A stretch of 64,000 nt of DNA. Origin: Pseudarthrobacter sulfonivorans. GTDB taxonomy: Bacteria > Actinomycetota > Actinomycetes > Actinomycetales > Micrococcaceae. The first letter of the stretch is position 1. The number at the start of each line of letters is the position of its first letter. Positions 47,404 through 56,683 of this stretch are shown here, in pieces. The position numbers were made by a program, and so were the translations under genes. The notes beneath the pieces were generated by a model, which saw only the letters and a program-made list of their open reading frames with translations, did not search any database and was not told the origin of the DNA. The stretch is taken from positions 4,960,001 through 5,024,000 of the forward strand of contig NZ_CP013747.1 of the NCBI RefSeq assembly GCF_001484605.1, in the 5' to 3' direction.

Positions 47404-50325
47404 TTAGTTCGTGGTGGGCATGTGATTGACTTCGTGGTCTGGCAGTTGAGAAATGAACGGCGTGTCAAGTTCGCTTCGGGCGAGGGCAACGGCTGCGCTC
47501 AGGGGGAGCTGATCACCCTCCTGCCATTTCCGGGCATACTCGTCGTCTCCGAGGAACGTTCGTGCTGCCTGGCTGGCTTGGTCGAGCCAACGGACGAGGA
47601 ACGGGTGCGGTGCGGCGCCGATTGCGGTTCGCAGTTGCTCTGCCGCGCCCATCAGGATGACCTGCTGCTCAGTGTTTCCTCGGGCGCCTGACACTTCGGA
47701 TGCCAAGAAGATGCCTAGAGACAGGCCCCAAAGACCGCCGAGTCTTTGGAAGATTAGGAATCCCTCATTCAAGTACGGAATGGCTTGGGTCAGGTTTCCG
47801 GAATACCAGTGGGAGACGCCGAGGGCGAGTGTCGCCCACCCCGTGCACTCCGGATCCTGATGCGGACCGGATGCTGAGAGGCACTTCTCTGCGAGGGTGC
47901 CGGTCAGTTCGTATTGAGCCCGGCAGAGAGCCAAGGTGATCATGAAGACGAAAGCCCAACTCTCAAGCCATGAGTCTTTGGCAGTAATGGCGTTCTCTAG
48001 CGACTCTTTAAGGAAGCTATCGGCCTCGTCCAGCTCGCCTTGGTACATGGAACAAAAGCCAAGGTACTGCAGAGCGTGGGCCAGAGAGGCGCGATCTCCA
48101 GTTCCGCGGGCCAAGCCGACGGCCTCCCTGCAGGCGCTCACGGTGATGAGAGGGTCTCCTTGAATGACTGCAAGTGCCGCTTCACCGAGAAGGACCCGCG
48201 TGCGGGCTTGGTTTGATATGTCGCGGCCAAGCCGGAGGATCTGTTCTATCCAACGGCGACCTTCGCTGTAGTGGCCATGCAGGTCCCAAAATGGATACAG
48301 GGATCCTGCAATGCGCGCCGCAGTTTCAAAATCGCCGATCTTCATCGATGTTTCAAGTGCCGAGCGTAGGTTGTCATGGTCCAGGCTGAGGCGATCCAGC
48401 CATGTCTCTTGGTCGGGGCCTCGCAGCGCAGATGCGGCATGTTCCGCCACTGTGAGGAAGTAGGACGCGTGAAGGATTCGCATGCGTTCCAGTTGGTTCT
48501 TCGATTGCAGTCGCTCCAGTCCGAAAAGGCGCAGACTGTCGAGCAGCCGGTAGCGGCGTCCCGAAACACTACGCTCCTCACTAACGACCAGTGATTTGTC
48601 CACTAAGCGGCTCAGAGTCATGGCGACTGGATCCGTTGATTTTTCGCCTGAATGGATGAGCGACTCTGCAGCGTCGAGAGTAAATCCCCCGACGAATACG
48701 GCAAGGCTGTCGAAAAGTTGTCGTTCAGCCGGGTTCAGGAGTCCATAGCTCCAATCTGCTACGGCCCGCAGTGTTTGGTGTCTGGGGAGCGGTCCGTGCG
48801 TTGAGCCGTTCAGGAGGTCAAATCGGTCGTTCAGGCGCTCAGCGATGATGTGAACGTCTAGGGAGTTCACCAGTGCAGCAGCCAATTCAATGGCGAGCGG
48901 CAGCCCATCCAGCCTTTGGCATATCGTAGCGATGGCCTCGCTGTTGGTGTGGTCGAGTCGGAATCCAGGACGAACGGCCGACGCCCGTTCCACCATGAGG
49001 GTAACAGAGCCAGATTGCATCAGGGCCGGAATTTCCGCAGCATCGGGTCCGGGTACATCGAGGCCAGTGAGGGTTCGTAGAATTTCTCCTGCGAGACCGA
49101 GCCTCTCTTGGCTGGTGGCCAAAATGGATATGTTCGCGCATGACCTAAGCAGCCGATGGACTAGGGCAGCGACGTCATCGACCAGGTATTCGCAACCATC
49201 CAGTATCAGGAGCGTTTTTTCCGCTTTAGCCGGTCTTCTATGACCTCTTCGAGGGGCACGATAGGGTGCTCCCCCAGGCTAAGTGCCTTGGCCAATGATT
49301 GAGCCGTAATCCCAGGCTGAACAAGGGGTGGAAGTTCGACGAGCCATACACCATCTGGAAAGTCGTCTAAGACATTTTGGGCAACTTCGACGGCCAATCG
49401 GCTCTTCCCCACCCCACCGCCCCCGACCAGTGTTACCAGGCGGTGCTCAGTGATCATCTCCCGGACTTCGATCATTTCCCAGTCCCTACCGTTGAAGGAT
49501 GTAACTTGGGCTGGAAGGTTGTGCTTAACAGCTGCGGGCTCCGTCGCTAAGACAGGAGGATCAAGGGTGAGGGCAGGATCTTGCCTGAGAATTCTTAGGT
49601 AAAGCTGCTGCAATTCTTTCCCAGGGTCTATTCCCAGCTGCTCTGAAAGGCAGGTCTCGGACCACCTCATAGGACTGCAGGGCCTCCGCCTGACGCCCTC
49701 CCCGGTACTGTGCGAGCATGAGCTGAAACCAGCTGCCCTCCCGCAATGGATACTTTGCGACCAGAGGCCTTGCCTCCGCCGCGACTTCATTGTGTCGGCC
49801 AAGGGCTAGCGCGGCGGCAAGGCGGTCCTCCACTGCCTGCAGATACAGCGCTGTGAGATGTGCGGACTGTGTTTCACCAAAGGGCTGATTCTCAAACTCT
49901 TGGAATGGGGATCCCCTCCAGAGGGCAAGTGCCTGCCCCAGTGTGCGATACGCATCCAAGAATTCAGATCGAACAAGTGAATTCTGGCCCTGACCCACCA
50001 GCCTTTCGAAGGCCCAGGAATCAAGGTCGTCCGGGGAATTAACTGTTATCTGGTACCCGGAAGAGTGGGTCACCAGGCCAGCGAATGGGTTTCTCGGATC
50101 GGGGCTTAGTGCATGTCGCAGCTCCGATATTCGCACTTGCAGCAGGGAGCGGGCATTGCCCGGTGGCGTGTCTCCCCAAAAAGCATTCAATAGATAGCCC
50201 GTGGAGACGCGCTCTCCCGCATGGGCAAGCAAGACTGCTAAGAGGAGTCTGAGGCGTGGGCCCTTCAACGGAAGCGTCGTGCCGGATTCAACGGCTTCGA
50301 TTGATCCGAGAATCCTGAACTGCAT
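47404..50325 (-). pseudogene. SARP/BTAD-NB-ARC-TPR regulator, broken by two frameshifts
   Basis: The winged-helix and BTAD part (ATG 50325, MQFRILGSIEAVESGTTLPL to QAEALQSYEVVRD) runs into a shift near 49655. The frame then changes to LSEQLGIDPGKELQQLYLRI and the NB-ARC P-loop LVGGGGVGKSRLAVEVAQ. A second shift falls at a TTTTTT run at 49215-49220, after which TLLILDGCEYLVDDVAALVH and the long TPR part to 47404 are intact. Joined, it would be about 970 residues, an AfsR-like activator. The ORF after the second shift (from 49122) is long enough to be misannotated as a separate gene. Confidence 0.8.
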
Positions 50326-50644
50326 GACGTTCCCCTAACCCCGCGGACAGCCGGAGATGCCTAGCAAAATAATGCGTTGCTAAGCACCACTCAAAGGCGG
50401 CCAGCCACCGGATCTGATGTGAAAGACATTACTCATTCGGGGCCTGCATGCACAGCCTAGAGATACGACACGAGGCTCAATCGGGAACCCAACCTCGACC
50501 GCGTAGCCGTGCATAGATACTCGTGCCCCTCGACCTCGGCCCAAATCTCCTGGGCGACAGTCGTACCCGCAGTACGTGTGCAGCTGAGAAATCCGGGTCG
50601 AGAAGCGCTGAGTGAGGCCTGACGTTTGGCAGACCTAAGAGGAC
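50326..50644. other. Interval without a supported gene
   Basis: Divergent upstream region of the SARP gene and of cassette copy D. Nothing identified apart from the beginning of the leader repeat. Confidence 0.45.
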
Positions 50645-50776
50645 GTGAAGAAACACAGAAGCTTCCATGAAGACGCGAGACCTAGCTTGGAAATGTACAC
50701 GGAACCGCAACACACGGAACGGGAGCCCGGCATCAAAATCGGATACCCTCCCACGCTGCAAGTCCCGACCCACTGA
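50645..50776 (+). CDS. Cassette leader ORF1, copy D (KKHRSF peptide)
   Basis: A 43-residue frame from GTG 50645, with AAGAGGA 1 nt upstream: KKHRSFHEDARPSL, then EMYTEPQHTEREPGIKIGY, ending VPTH. This is the best-preserved reading. Copies B and C keep KKDRSFPEGARPNL and IYTEPKHGTGSGINFG in frame but with CTG at the start position. Conservation of the frame across D, B and C argues that it is translated. No family known. Confidence 0.45.
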   Translation: MKKHRSFHEDARPSLEMYTEPQHTEREPGIKIGYPPTLQVPTH

Positions 50777-50851
50777 TCCGAAAAGCATCACCGCCAGCAC
50801 TGACCTTAACGATCCTGAGGAGATCCTGATCATGAAACGAGGGAGAGGGTC

Positions 50852-50944
50852 GTGGAGAAACCCAACCTGAACGTCCCTGACCGCGTGGCAGAGCTGATGC
50901 AAGCTCTGGCACGGGAAACCGCCGAGAAGGAGGCACGCAATTGA
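50852..50944 (+). CDS. Small ORF downstream of leader copy D
   Basis: A 30-residue helical peptide, MEKPNLNVPDRVAELM then QALARETAEKEARN, starting at GTG. The cassette ORF2 start (ATGAAACGA at 50832) is present, but that frame stops after 12 codons, so this ORF replaces ORF2 in copy D. Amphipathic composition and a plausible protein, but support is thin. Confidence 0.35.
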   Translation: MEKPNLNVPDRVAELMQALARETAEKEARN

Positions 50945-51060
50945 GCGATTACGACTTCAAAAGTGTGCGCGTTGTACACACCCCTTTCTGACTGATTGCG
51001 AGCAGCTCCAAGCCACTGCCGCGCTCCCACCTAAGGTGCGCGGCAGCTCCGTGTTCTGCG

Positions 51061-51159
51061 TCAGGAGCCTTCCGAAGCGAATTTCCGGCAACCGGTTCTG
51101 GACACTTTAATTCGTACACTTTTAGTTCGCAGCACATGGGTCCGTTCGAAATCCCTCAT
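51061..51159 (-). CDS. Short basic peptide (MRDFE family)
   Basis: A 32-residue frame, MRDFERTHVLRTKSVRIKVS ending FASEGS, preceded by GGGAGGAAGAACCGCC. The same ribosome site and first 11 codons recur at about 40785 on the minus strand, but with ATT in place of ATG. Both copies lie downstream of a large cassette-linked gene on the same strand. Confidence 0.35.
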   Translation of the reverse strand: MRDFERTHVLRTKSVRIKVSRTGCRKFASEGS

Positions 51160-51594
51160 GGCGGTTCTTCCTCCCTTCAGTCTTCTCATGGTTTCAATCG
51201 AGGAACCGTCATGACCGTTTGGGCAGCCAGGCTGCACGAAGGACACTGGAGTCGAATGCAGAAAGAGGACATTTCCTTGCTCAAAGCGGCATCAGGAGTG
51301 GAGGATGGATGACCACGAGTCCGTGCCGAGCGTGATGCGCGGGCGAAATCCGCCCGAGCTACGCCGGCGCTGAAGGCTGGGCCATCGGGCGGCAGCGCCG
51401 CCTGGAACTCTCCCATAGTGCAGACAGCTCCGGAGCTCCGGACCGCGGCAGAAGGCTGTCGGGCTTACCACCGCGGGCATGCCCATCCCGGGAGCACGCG
51501 GACTGAAGGGGCATGGCCCGATTCGGCGATTCTGTCGTCGGTATGGGTGGGAAGATCAAGAGTGGCTCGGTTGCATGGTTGGCCCTCATTCCCA
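51160..51594. other. Interval 3' of the TIR-WD40 gene
   Basis: A plus-strand 33-codon frame at 51211-51312 (MTVWAARLHEGHWSRMQKED) is the only candidate and lacks other support. Confidence 0.3.
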
Positions 51595-54500
51595 TCAGCG
51601 GGCGGTGACGTCGGGGGGATCGGGCAGACCGGGACAGATCTCGATATAGTTTGCATCGGCTGACACCCATTCACGCCATTGTTCGTGGCTGAGGTTCTGG
51701 GTGAGCTTGGCACATAGCGCGGAGGACCAATCCGCAGGGACGGGCCAGGATCGCAAGGTGCTATCTCGGCTGCCTGATATGACCCGGAGACCGTCCGGGC
51801 TAAACGTCACACTGTTCACCGCGTCCCAGTGCCCGGTCATGGGCTGACCGACGGGGTCTCGTGTGTCCGTATCCCATAACCGCACGGTACTGTCCGCACT
51901 TCCCGAGACGATCCGCCGGCCGTCCGGGCTGAACGCGACAGTATTCACGTCACTCTCGTGTCCGGCAAGGGGTGCGCCCACGGGCGCTCCGGTCTCCGCG
52001 TCCCACAACCGCACGGTACTGTCCGCACTTCCCGAGGCGATCCGCCGGCCGTCCGGGCTGAACGCGACAGTGTTCACGTCACTCTCGTGTCCTGCAAGGG
52101 GTGCGCCCACGGGCGCTCCGGTCTCCGCGTCCCACAACCGCACTGTGCCATCGGCCCCTCCGGAGGCGATCCGCCGGCCGTCCGGGCTGAACGCCACACT
52201 GCTCACTGGGCCCCGGTGGCCGGTCATCGGGTCGCCCGCGGCCAATGCTGTACCCGCGTCCCATAACCGCACTCTGCCATCTGCGGATCCCGAAACGACC
52301 CGCCCGCCGTCCGGGCTGAACGCCACACTGCTCACTACAGCCTGGTGCCCGGCCATCGGTTCCCCAATGGGCGCACCGGTTCCCACGTCCCATAACCGCA
52401 CGGTGCGATCGGCCCCTCCGGAAACGACACGTCCGCCGTCCGGGCTGAACGCCACACTGCTCACCGCTGCCTGGTGCCCGTCCATCGGTTCCCCAATGGG
52501 CGCACCCCTGGCCGCGTCCCACTGCAGCACCGAGCCATCGTCGCCTCCGGAAACGACACTTCTGCCATCCGGGCTAAACGCCCCACCGTTCACCGCACCT
52601 TTGTGCTTGATCGGCGGGGCGATGCCTGCATCCCACAACCGCAGCGTGCCATCGCCCAAACCTGAGACGATCCTCAGGGCATCGGGACTGAACGCCACGC
52701 TGGTTACCTCTTTGCCATGGCCAGTCATCGGCTCCCCCACGGTCGCTCTTGTGACTGCATCCCACAGCTGCAAAGTGTAGTCTGCGCTGCCCGAGACAAT
52801 CCGCCGGCCGTCCGGGCTGAACGCCACACCCAACACCCAATTCTTGTGTCCGGTCATCGGCCCCCCAAAGGGCGCCCCGGTGCCTGCGTCCCACAACCGC
52901 ACCGTGCGATCGGCGCCTCCGGAGGCGATCCGCTGACTGTCCGGGCTAAACGTCACACTGTTCACCGCGCCCTGGTGCCCGGTCATGGGCTGACCGACGG
53001 GGTCTCGTGTGTCCGTATCCCATAACCGCACGGTACTGTCCGCACTTCCCGAGACGATCCGCCGGCCGTCCGGGCTGAACGCGACAGTATTCACGTCACT
53101 CTCGTGTCCTGCAAGGGGGGCGCCCACGGGCGCTCCGGTCTCCGCGTCCCACAACCGCACGGTGCCATCGGCCCCTCCGGAGGCGATCCGCCGGCCGTCC
53201 GGGCTGAACGCCACACTGCTCACCGCACCCCGGTGGCCGGTCATCGGGTCGCCCGCGGGCAATGCTGTACCCGCGTCCCACAACCGCACGGTGCCATCGG
53301 CCCCTCCGGAGGCGATCCGCCGGCCGTCCGGGCTGAACGCCACACTGCTCACCGCACCCCGGTGGCCGGTCATCGGGTCGCCCGCGGGCAATGCTGTACC
53401 CGCGTCCCATAACCGCACTCTGCCATCTGCGGATCCCGAAACGACCCGTCCGCCGTCCGGGCTGAACGCCACCCCCCTGACAAAGGCCCCAACATCCGCG
53501 ATTTTTTGCACAAATCGTTGCTTCACTACGGCAGTGATGACGGCCCGCTCACCTTCCCCGGTTGGCATCAGGGCCTGCGCGGCAAGCATCTGCTGCATGC
53601 CGCGCACTTCGCCTCCAGGCCGGGCACCGGCGAGCATGGACTGGCCTTCGGCCGCCAGCCGCAATGCAGTTGCTTCGCGGGTGCGGGCGGTGGCCTCACG
53701 TTCAGCGATAAAGGCGCGCACGAAACCGGCAATCGCAACCATTGCGACCAGAACCACAGCAATCAGGATCGTTTTCAGCACGCGGGCGCTTTTTCGCAGC
53801 ACCGCTGCGTGCGTTTCGGCAGCCTGCTGTTTGTCCCTAGAAGCCTGGAGTTTGGCTTGCTGCCGCTGTTTCTCGGCGGCAATTCGATCGTTCTCCCGTC
53901 GTCTGCAGGCGATCAGGAAACTCCGGGCGTTGACTAGGCGGTTCCGGAATCCCGGCCTCGCGGCCAGCGACTCTGCGCCAGTCAGCCGCTCGCCCTCCAG
54001 CAACCACGCGTCACCTCGGCCGCTGCTCTCCCAGGACGCTGCGGCTCGTTCAAGATTGTCGGCCTCCTTGAGGCTCTCCCTCTCGGTGGCCAGCCAGCCG
54101 GCCAACTCCTTCCACTGGCGCAACAAACTTTCCAGCGCCACCTCAACAACGATCTCTCCGTCACGTTCATCTTTGACCAGCAGGCGTCTGGCCACCAACG
54201 CATCAATCAGCCATCCGGCCTGCGCTGGAAGATCCCTCAGCAGTGCGACCCGGCGCATGGGCTCATCATTGTCCGTATTGATGGTCGCCAGCCATGGAAT
54301 AAACGCCGCGTGAAGCGCATCAAGCTGGGACTGACGCACGACAGGGTCGCCAGCGAGCAGGGCGTCGATTTCTGTCTGCACAACGCTGTTCATGCCGCCG
54401 ATGGCCTCATATCCGTCCAAGGTCAGCTCCCCGGACCCTTCGAAGTCGGCATATAACCGGGCCAGCGTCAATGAGAGCAGCGGCAGTGTGTCCCCGCCCT

Positions 54501-55788
54501 CAGCGGACTCGGCCAGAAGCCTGTCGACCAGATCCGGCTGCACTCGCAAGGGAAGTCCTGCCGCGGTGGCCCGTGCGGCGGGACCGAGGATAACCTCTTT
54601 GAACTGGGCGACAGGCATCGGTCTGAGATCATCGAAAATGCGGCTCCTAATTCCCCCCAATTCCGGCGCGGTCTGCAGCATTTCGTACCGGTCAGCCCGG
54701 ATAGTGCCAGCCACAATCAGCGCCGGCTCGACTTCGTCATGATTTTGCAGTAACAGGCCCAGGAGTCCCAGGAACTGAGTAGCCTGCCTTCCGGCATCCA
54801 CGCTGAAGAGTTCCTCCGCCTGATCCAGCGGCAACACGAGGGTTGGCTGGGGCGTCCCGGCTGCCTCCATTGGCAGCCGGGACGCTGCTGCCTCTCTGGC
54901 CTCTGCCAGCCATCCCCACAGCCGTTCGGCGTCGGTCGCGGCACAGGCATCCTTGATTTCCGCCAGTACCGGCCGGCCCAACCCCAAGCCGCTTCGCAGG
55001 GCATGGAGCGAGTGGGCGAAACCCCGCTCGCCGGTCAGTGCGCTGCGCTCCGGGCGCATGATCTCCATCACCACAAAGTGTCGGTCGTCCCGTCTTAGCC
55101 GGGGCAGCAGACCGGCCCGCAAGAACGACGATTTCCCGGCGCCGGAAGGACCAAGAATCATGAACAGCGACTCAATACCGGAACTGTGCATCCCCCGTAG
55201 CTCATCTAAACCCCGGACAATCTGTCCGTCGCGGCCGAAGAACACGGCCGCATCCATCTCCTCCAACGGTTCCCAACCCCGGTAAGGCGCCCGGTCCGGA
55301 TCATTCGGTGGGGGCCACACAAAATGCTCTGCCCCGATTCCCGCCCGCCGTAGACCACGGTGTAGCCGATGCAGACCCTCCGTCTGAAAAGCGACCATAT
55401 TACTCATGCCGTTAACGGGGATCCGGGTAGTCGGGCCTTCACCGAACAGGTCGCAGCACTGCCATTCTCTAGTGATACCGGCCTCTGCCAAAGGCTCCAG
55501 CCGGGCGCACAGTATGAGTTTATTCAGGGACTCTGCCGTACGGAACTCGGTCCTGCATTCGGAAGACGCCTCCCAGTGGCCTGAGAGCAGGCATATCACC
55601 GCCTCACACCGGGCGTTGGACCGCCGTAGCGCTTCCTTCCACCGCTCGCCGGGCTGGATCCCAGTTACGGGATCCAAATCCAAAAATATCTCATCCGCTA
55701 GGCCCGGGTCCTGCTCCACGAGCCACCGCTTCAACGCGATGGCCTGAGGAGTATCCCGGCTCGAATGACTCAGGAAGATACGTGACAT
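51595..55788 (-). CDS. TIR - nSTAND ATPase - TM - 14xWD40 protein
   Basis: A 1397-residue multidomain protein. TIR domain, residues 1-~125: RIFLSHSSRD, FLDLDP, and the W..SSECRTE helix where TIR NADases carry their catalytic Glu (residue 81). nSTAND ATPase ~180-560: P-loop LGPSGAGKSSFL at 212-223, Walker B VLPLDQAEELF. A Gln/Lys/Arg-rich coiled segment, then one membrane helix at ~670-693. From ~765 there are 14 WD40 repeats (consensus GHxxxVxSVAFSPDGRRIxS then GxADxTVRLWD), that is, two seven-blade propellers. Such proteins act as ligand sensors, some in antiphage defence, but its trigger is unknown. It may be co-transcribed with the small gene 14 bp upstream. Confidence 0.9.
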   Translation of the reverse strand: MSRIFLSHSSRDTPQAIALKRWLVEQDPGLADEIFLDLDPVTGIQPGERWKEALRRSNARCEAVICLLSGHWEASSECRTEFRTAESLNKLILCARLEPLAEAGITREWQCCDLFGEGPTTRIPVNGMSNMVAFQTEGLHRLHRGLRRAGIGAEHFVWPPPNDPDRAPYRGWEPLEEMDAAVFFGRDGQIVRGLDELRGMHSSGIESLFMILGPSGAGKSSFLRAGLLPRLRRDDRHFVVMEIMRPERSALTGERGFAHSLHALRSGLGLGRPVLAEIKDACAATDAERLWGWLAEAREAAASRLPMEAAGTPQPTLVLPLDQAEELFSVDAGRQATQFLGLLGLLLQNHDEVEPALIVAGTIRADRYEMLQTAPELGGIRSRIFDDLRPMPVAQFKEVILGPAARATAAGLPLRVQPDLVDRLLAESAEGGDTLPLLSLTLARLYADFEGSGELTLDGYEAIGGMNSVVQTEIDALLAGDPVVRQSQLDALHAAFIPWLATINTDNDEPMRRVALLRDLPAQAGWLIDALVARRLLVKDERDGEIVVEVALESLLRQWKELAGWLATERESLKEADNLERAAASWESSGRGDAWLLEGERLTGAESLAARPGFRNRLVNARSFLIACRRRENDRIAAEKQRQQAKLQASRDKQQAAETHAAVLRKSARVLKTILIAVVLVAMVAIAGFVRAFIAEREATARTREATALRLAAEGQSMLAGARPGGEVRGMQQMLAAQALMPTGEGERAVITAVVKQRFVQKIADVGAFVRGVAFSPDGGRVVSGSADGRVRLWDAGTALPAGDPMTGHRGAVSSVAFSPDGRRIASGGADGTVRLWDAGTALPAGDPMTGHRGAVSSVAFSPDGRRIASGGADGTVRLWDAETGAPVGAPLAGHESDVNTVAFSPDGRRIVSGSADSTVRLWDTDTRDPVGQPMTGHQGAVNSVTFSPDSQRIASGGADRTVRLWDAGTGAPFGGPMTGHKNWVLGVAFSPDGRRIVSGSADYTLQLWDAVTRATVGEPMTGHGKEVTSVAFSPDALRIVSGLGDGTLRLWDAGIAPPIKHKGAVNGGAFSPDGRSVVSGGDDGSVLQWDAARGAPIGEPMDGHQAAVSSVAFSPDGGRVVSGGADRTVRLWDVGTGAPIGEPMAGHQAVVSSVAFSPDGGRVVSGSADGRVRLWDAGTALAAGDPMTGHRGPVSSVAFSPDGRRIASGGADGTVRLWDAETGAPVGAPLAGHESDVNTVAFSPDGRRIASGSADSTVRLWDAETGAPVGAPLAGHESDVNTVAFSPDGRRIVSGSADSTVRLWDTDTRDPVGQPMTGHWDAVNSVTFSPDGLRVISGSRDSTLRSWPVPADWSSALCAKLTQNLSHEQWREWVSADANYIEICPGLPDPPDVTAR
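51850..53480. repeat. Internal near-identical WD40 repeat array
   Basis: Repeat units of ~129 bp recur with near-identical DNA. For example, 53160-53290 and 53280-53410 are nearly the same, and the block at 51840-52140 closely matches 52980-53160. This points to recent duplication or gene conversion between blades. Confidence 0.8.
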
Positions 55789-55802
55789 GCCATTACCCCG
55801 AT

Positions 55803-56075
55803 TCAGGGCTCGGATTTGCGTAGCAGCAACCCTTGACCATCACCATCTGGACGCGGGGCTCCAACAAGGGACCCAGGAAGTCGACAGTTCCCCCACATGG
55901 CGCGCACGAACGCCCAAAGTTCGGAGCGCTGCATAGCTGCCAAAACCGTCGCCAGATAGGGAACCAACGCGCCTCCAAGACCCTCCGATGGTGGCTCGTA
56001 CGCCTTGTACTCTCTACCGGGGAGCGAAAGCCTTCCCATGATGTCAATGGTCCACCCGAGAGAGCCGCACTGCAA
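55803..56075 (-). CDS. Small hypothetical protein upstream of the TIR-WD40 gene
   Basis: Up to 90 residues; a shorter start at 56039 (MGRLSLPGREYKAYEPPSEG) is also possible. It contains LVPYLATVLAAMQRSELWAF, a likely amphipathic helix. Its stop is 14 bp before the TIR gene ATG on the same strand, so the two probably form an operon. No family recognised; it could be an associated adaptor or regulator. Confidence 0.4.
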   Translation of the reverse strand: MQCGSLGWTIDIMGRLSLPGREYKAYEPPSEGLGGALVPYLATVLAAMQRSELWAFVRAMWGNCRLPGSLVGAPRPDGDGQGLLLRKSEP

Positions 56076-56140
56076 TGACCAGTCCCAGTCGCCCTAGCCT
56101 TGGATTCATTACGAAGGGAGCAGTTTTCAAGCATCGGCTG

Positions 56141-56335
56141 TCAATCCAAGCAGTCCGGCCAGATTTCCTGACCCCAGGTCTTACCGTCAACCTCAGTAGA
56201 CATGGGCTGCCACTCGTCAATTGCCACGGGTCCGGCGGGCTTCGCTTGTGCCAGAAGCCATTCAACGTGGCGTCCTGCACGTTCGGGCATCGACAGACAC
56301 TTCCAGACAGTCTTGGATGTTCCTATTCGTTTCAT
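56141..56335 (-). CDS. Cassette ORF2, copy B (internally deleted)
   Basis: A 64-residue protein: MKRIGTSKTVWKCLSMPERA, then RHVEWLLAQAKPAGPVAIDE, ending WGQEIWPDCLD. Relative to copies A and C, an in-frame deletion removes the GARVEA...CPETGWW block. It is upstream of the small gene and the TIR-WD40 gene on the same strand. The C-terminal half being kept in frame suggests that part has a function of its own. Confidence 0.6.
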   Translation of the reverse strand: MKRIGTSKTVWKCLSMPERAGRHVEWLLAQAKPAGPVAIDEWQPMSTEVDGKTWGQEIWPDCLD

Positions 56336-56417
56336 GATCAGGATCTCCTCTGGATCGTTAAGTGCGGGCGGTGAGGCTTTTTGGATCAGTTGGTTGGACT
56401 CGGTGCGTTAGACGGTA

Positions 56418-56683
56418 TCCGAAGTTGATGCCGGATCCCGTCCCGTGTTTTGGCTCCGTGTATATTGCCAAGTTAGGTCTCGCGCCTTCAGGGAAGCTTC
56501 TGTCTTTCTTCAGGCCTTCTGCGGGCAGTCCACGGCGGGCGTCGTGCCAAGCTCAGGTTTCGCGGTACATCGTTCCGGAATTCGTGCGTTACCGGGCAAA
56601 AACCGATCGCCGTATAGGCGCAACCAACGGCGGCACGACCCGGATTTCTCACCCTGCGCGCACAGCCGCGTCCCTGGCGATCT
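56418..56683 (-). repeat. Cassette leader copy B (266 bp, matches 60365-60630)
   Basis: By eye base-for-base the same as 60365-60630. It includes the ORF1 codons for KKDRSFPEGARPNL and IYTEPKHGTGSGINFG; the ORF1 frame ends near 56365. Confidence 0.85.

Noticed and set aside
51850..53480. CRISPR array
   Set aside because: The repeats are ~129 bp, contiguous and in frame within a coding sequence; no spacers.
51863..54313. Plus-strand ORFs of 305 and 434 codons with internal repeats
   Set aside because: Antisense of the WD40 array; the repeats are simply the complement of the blades.
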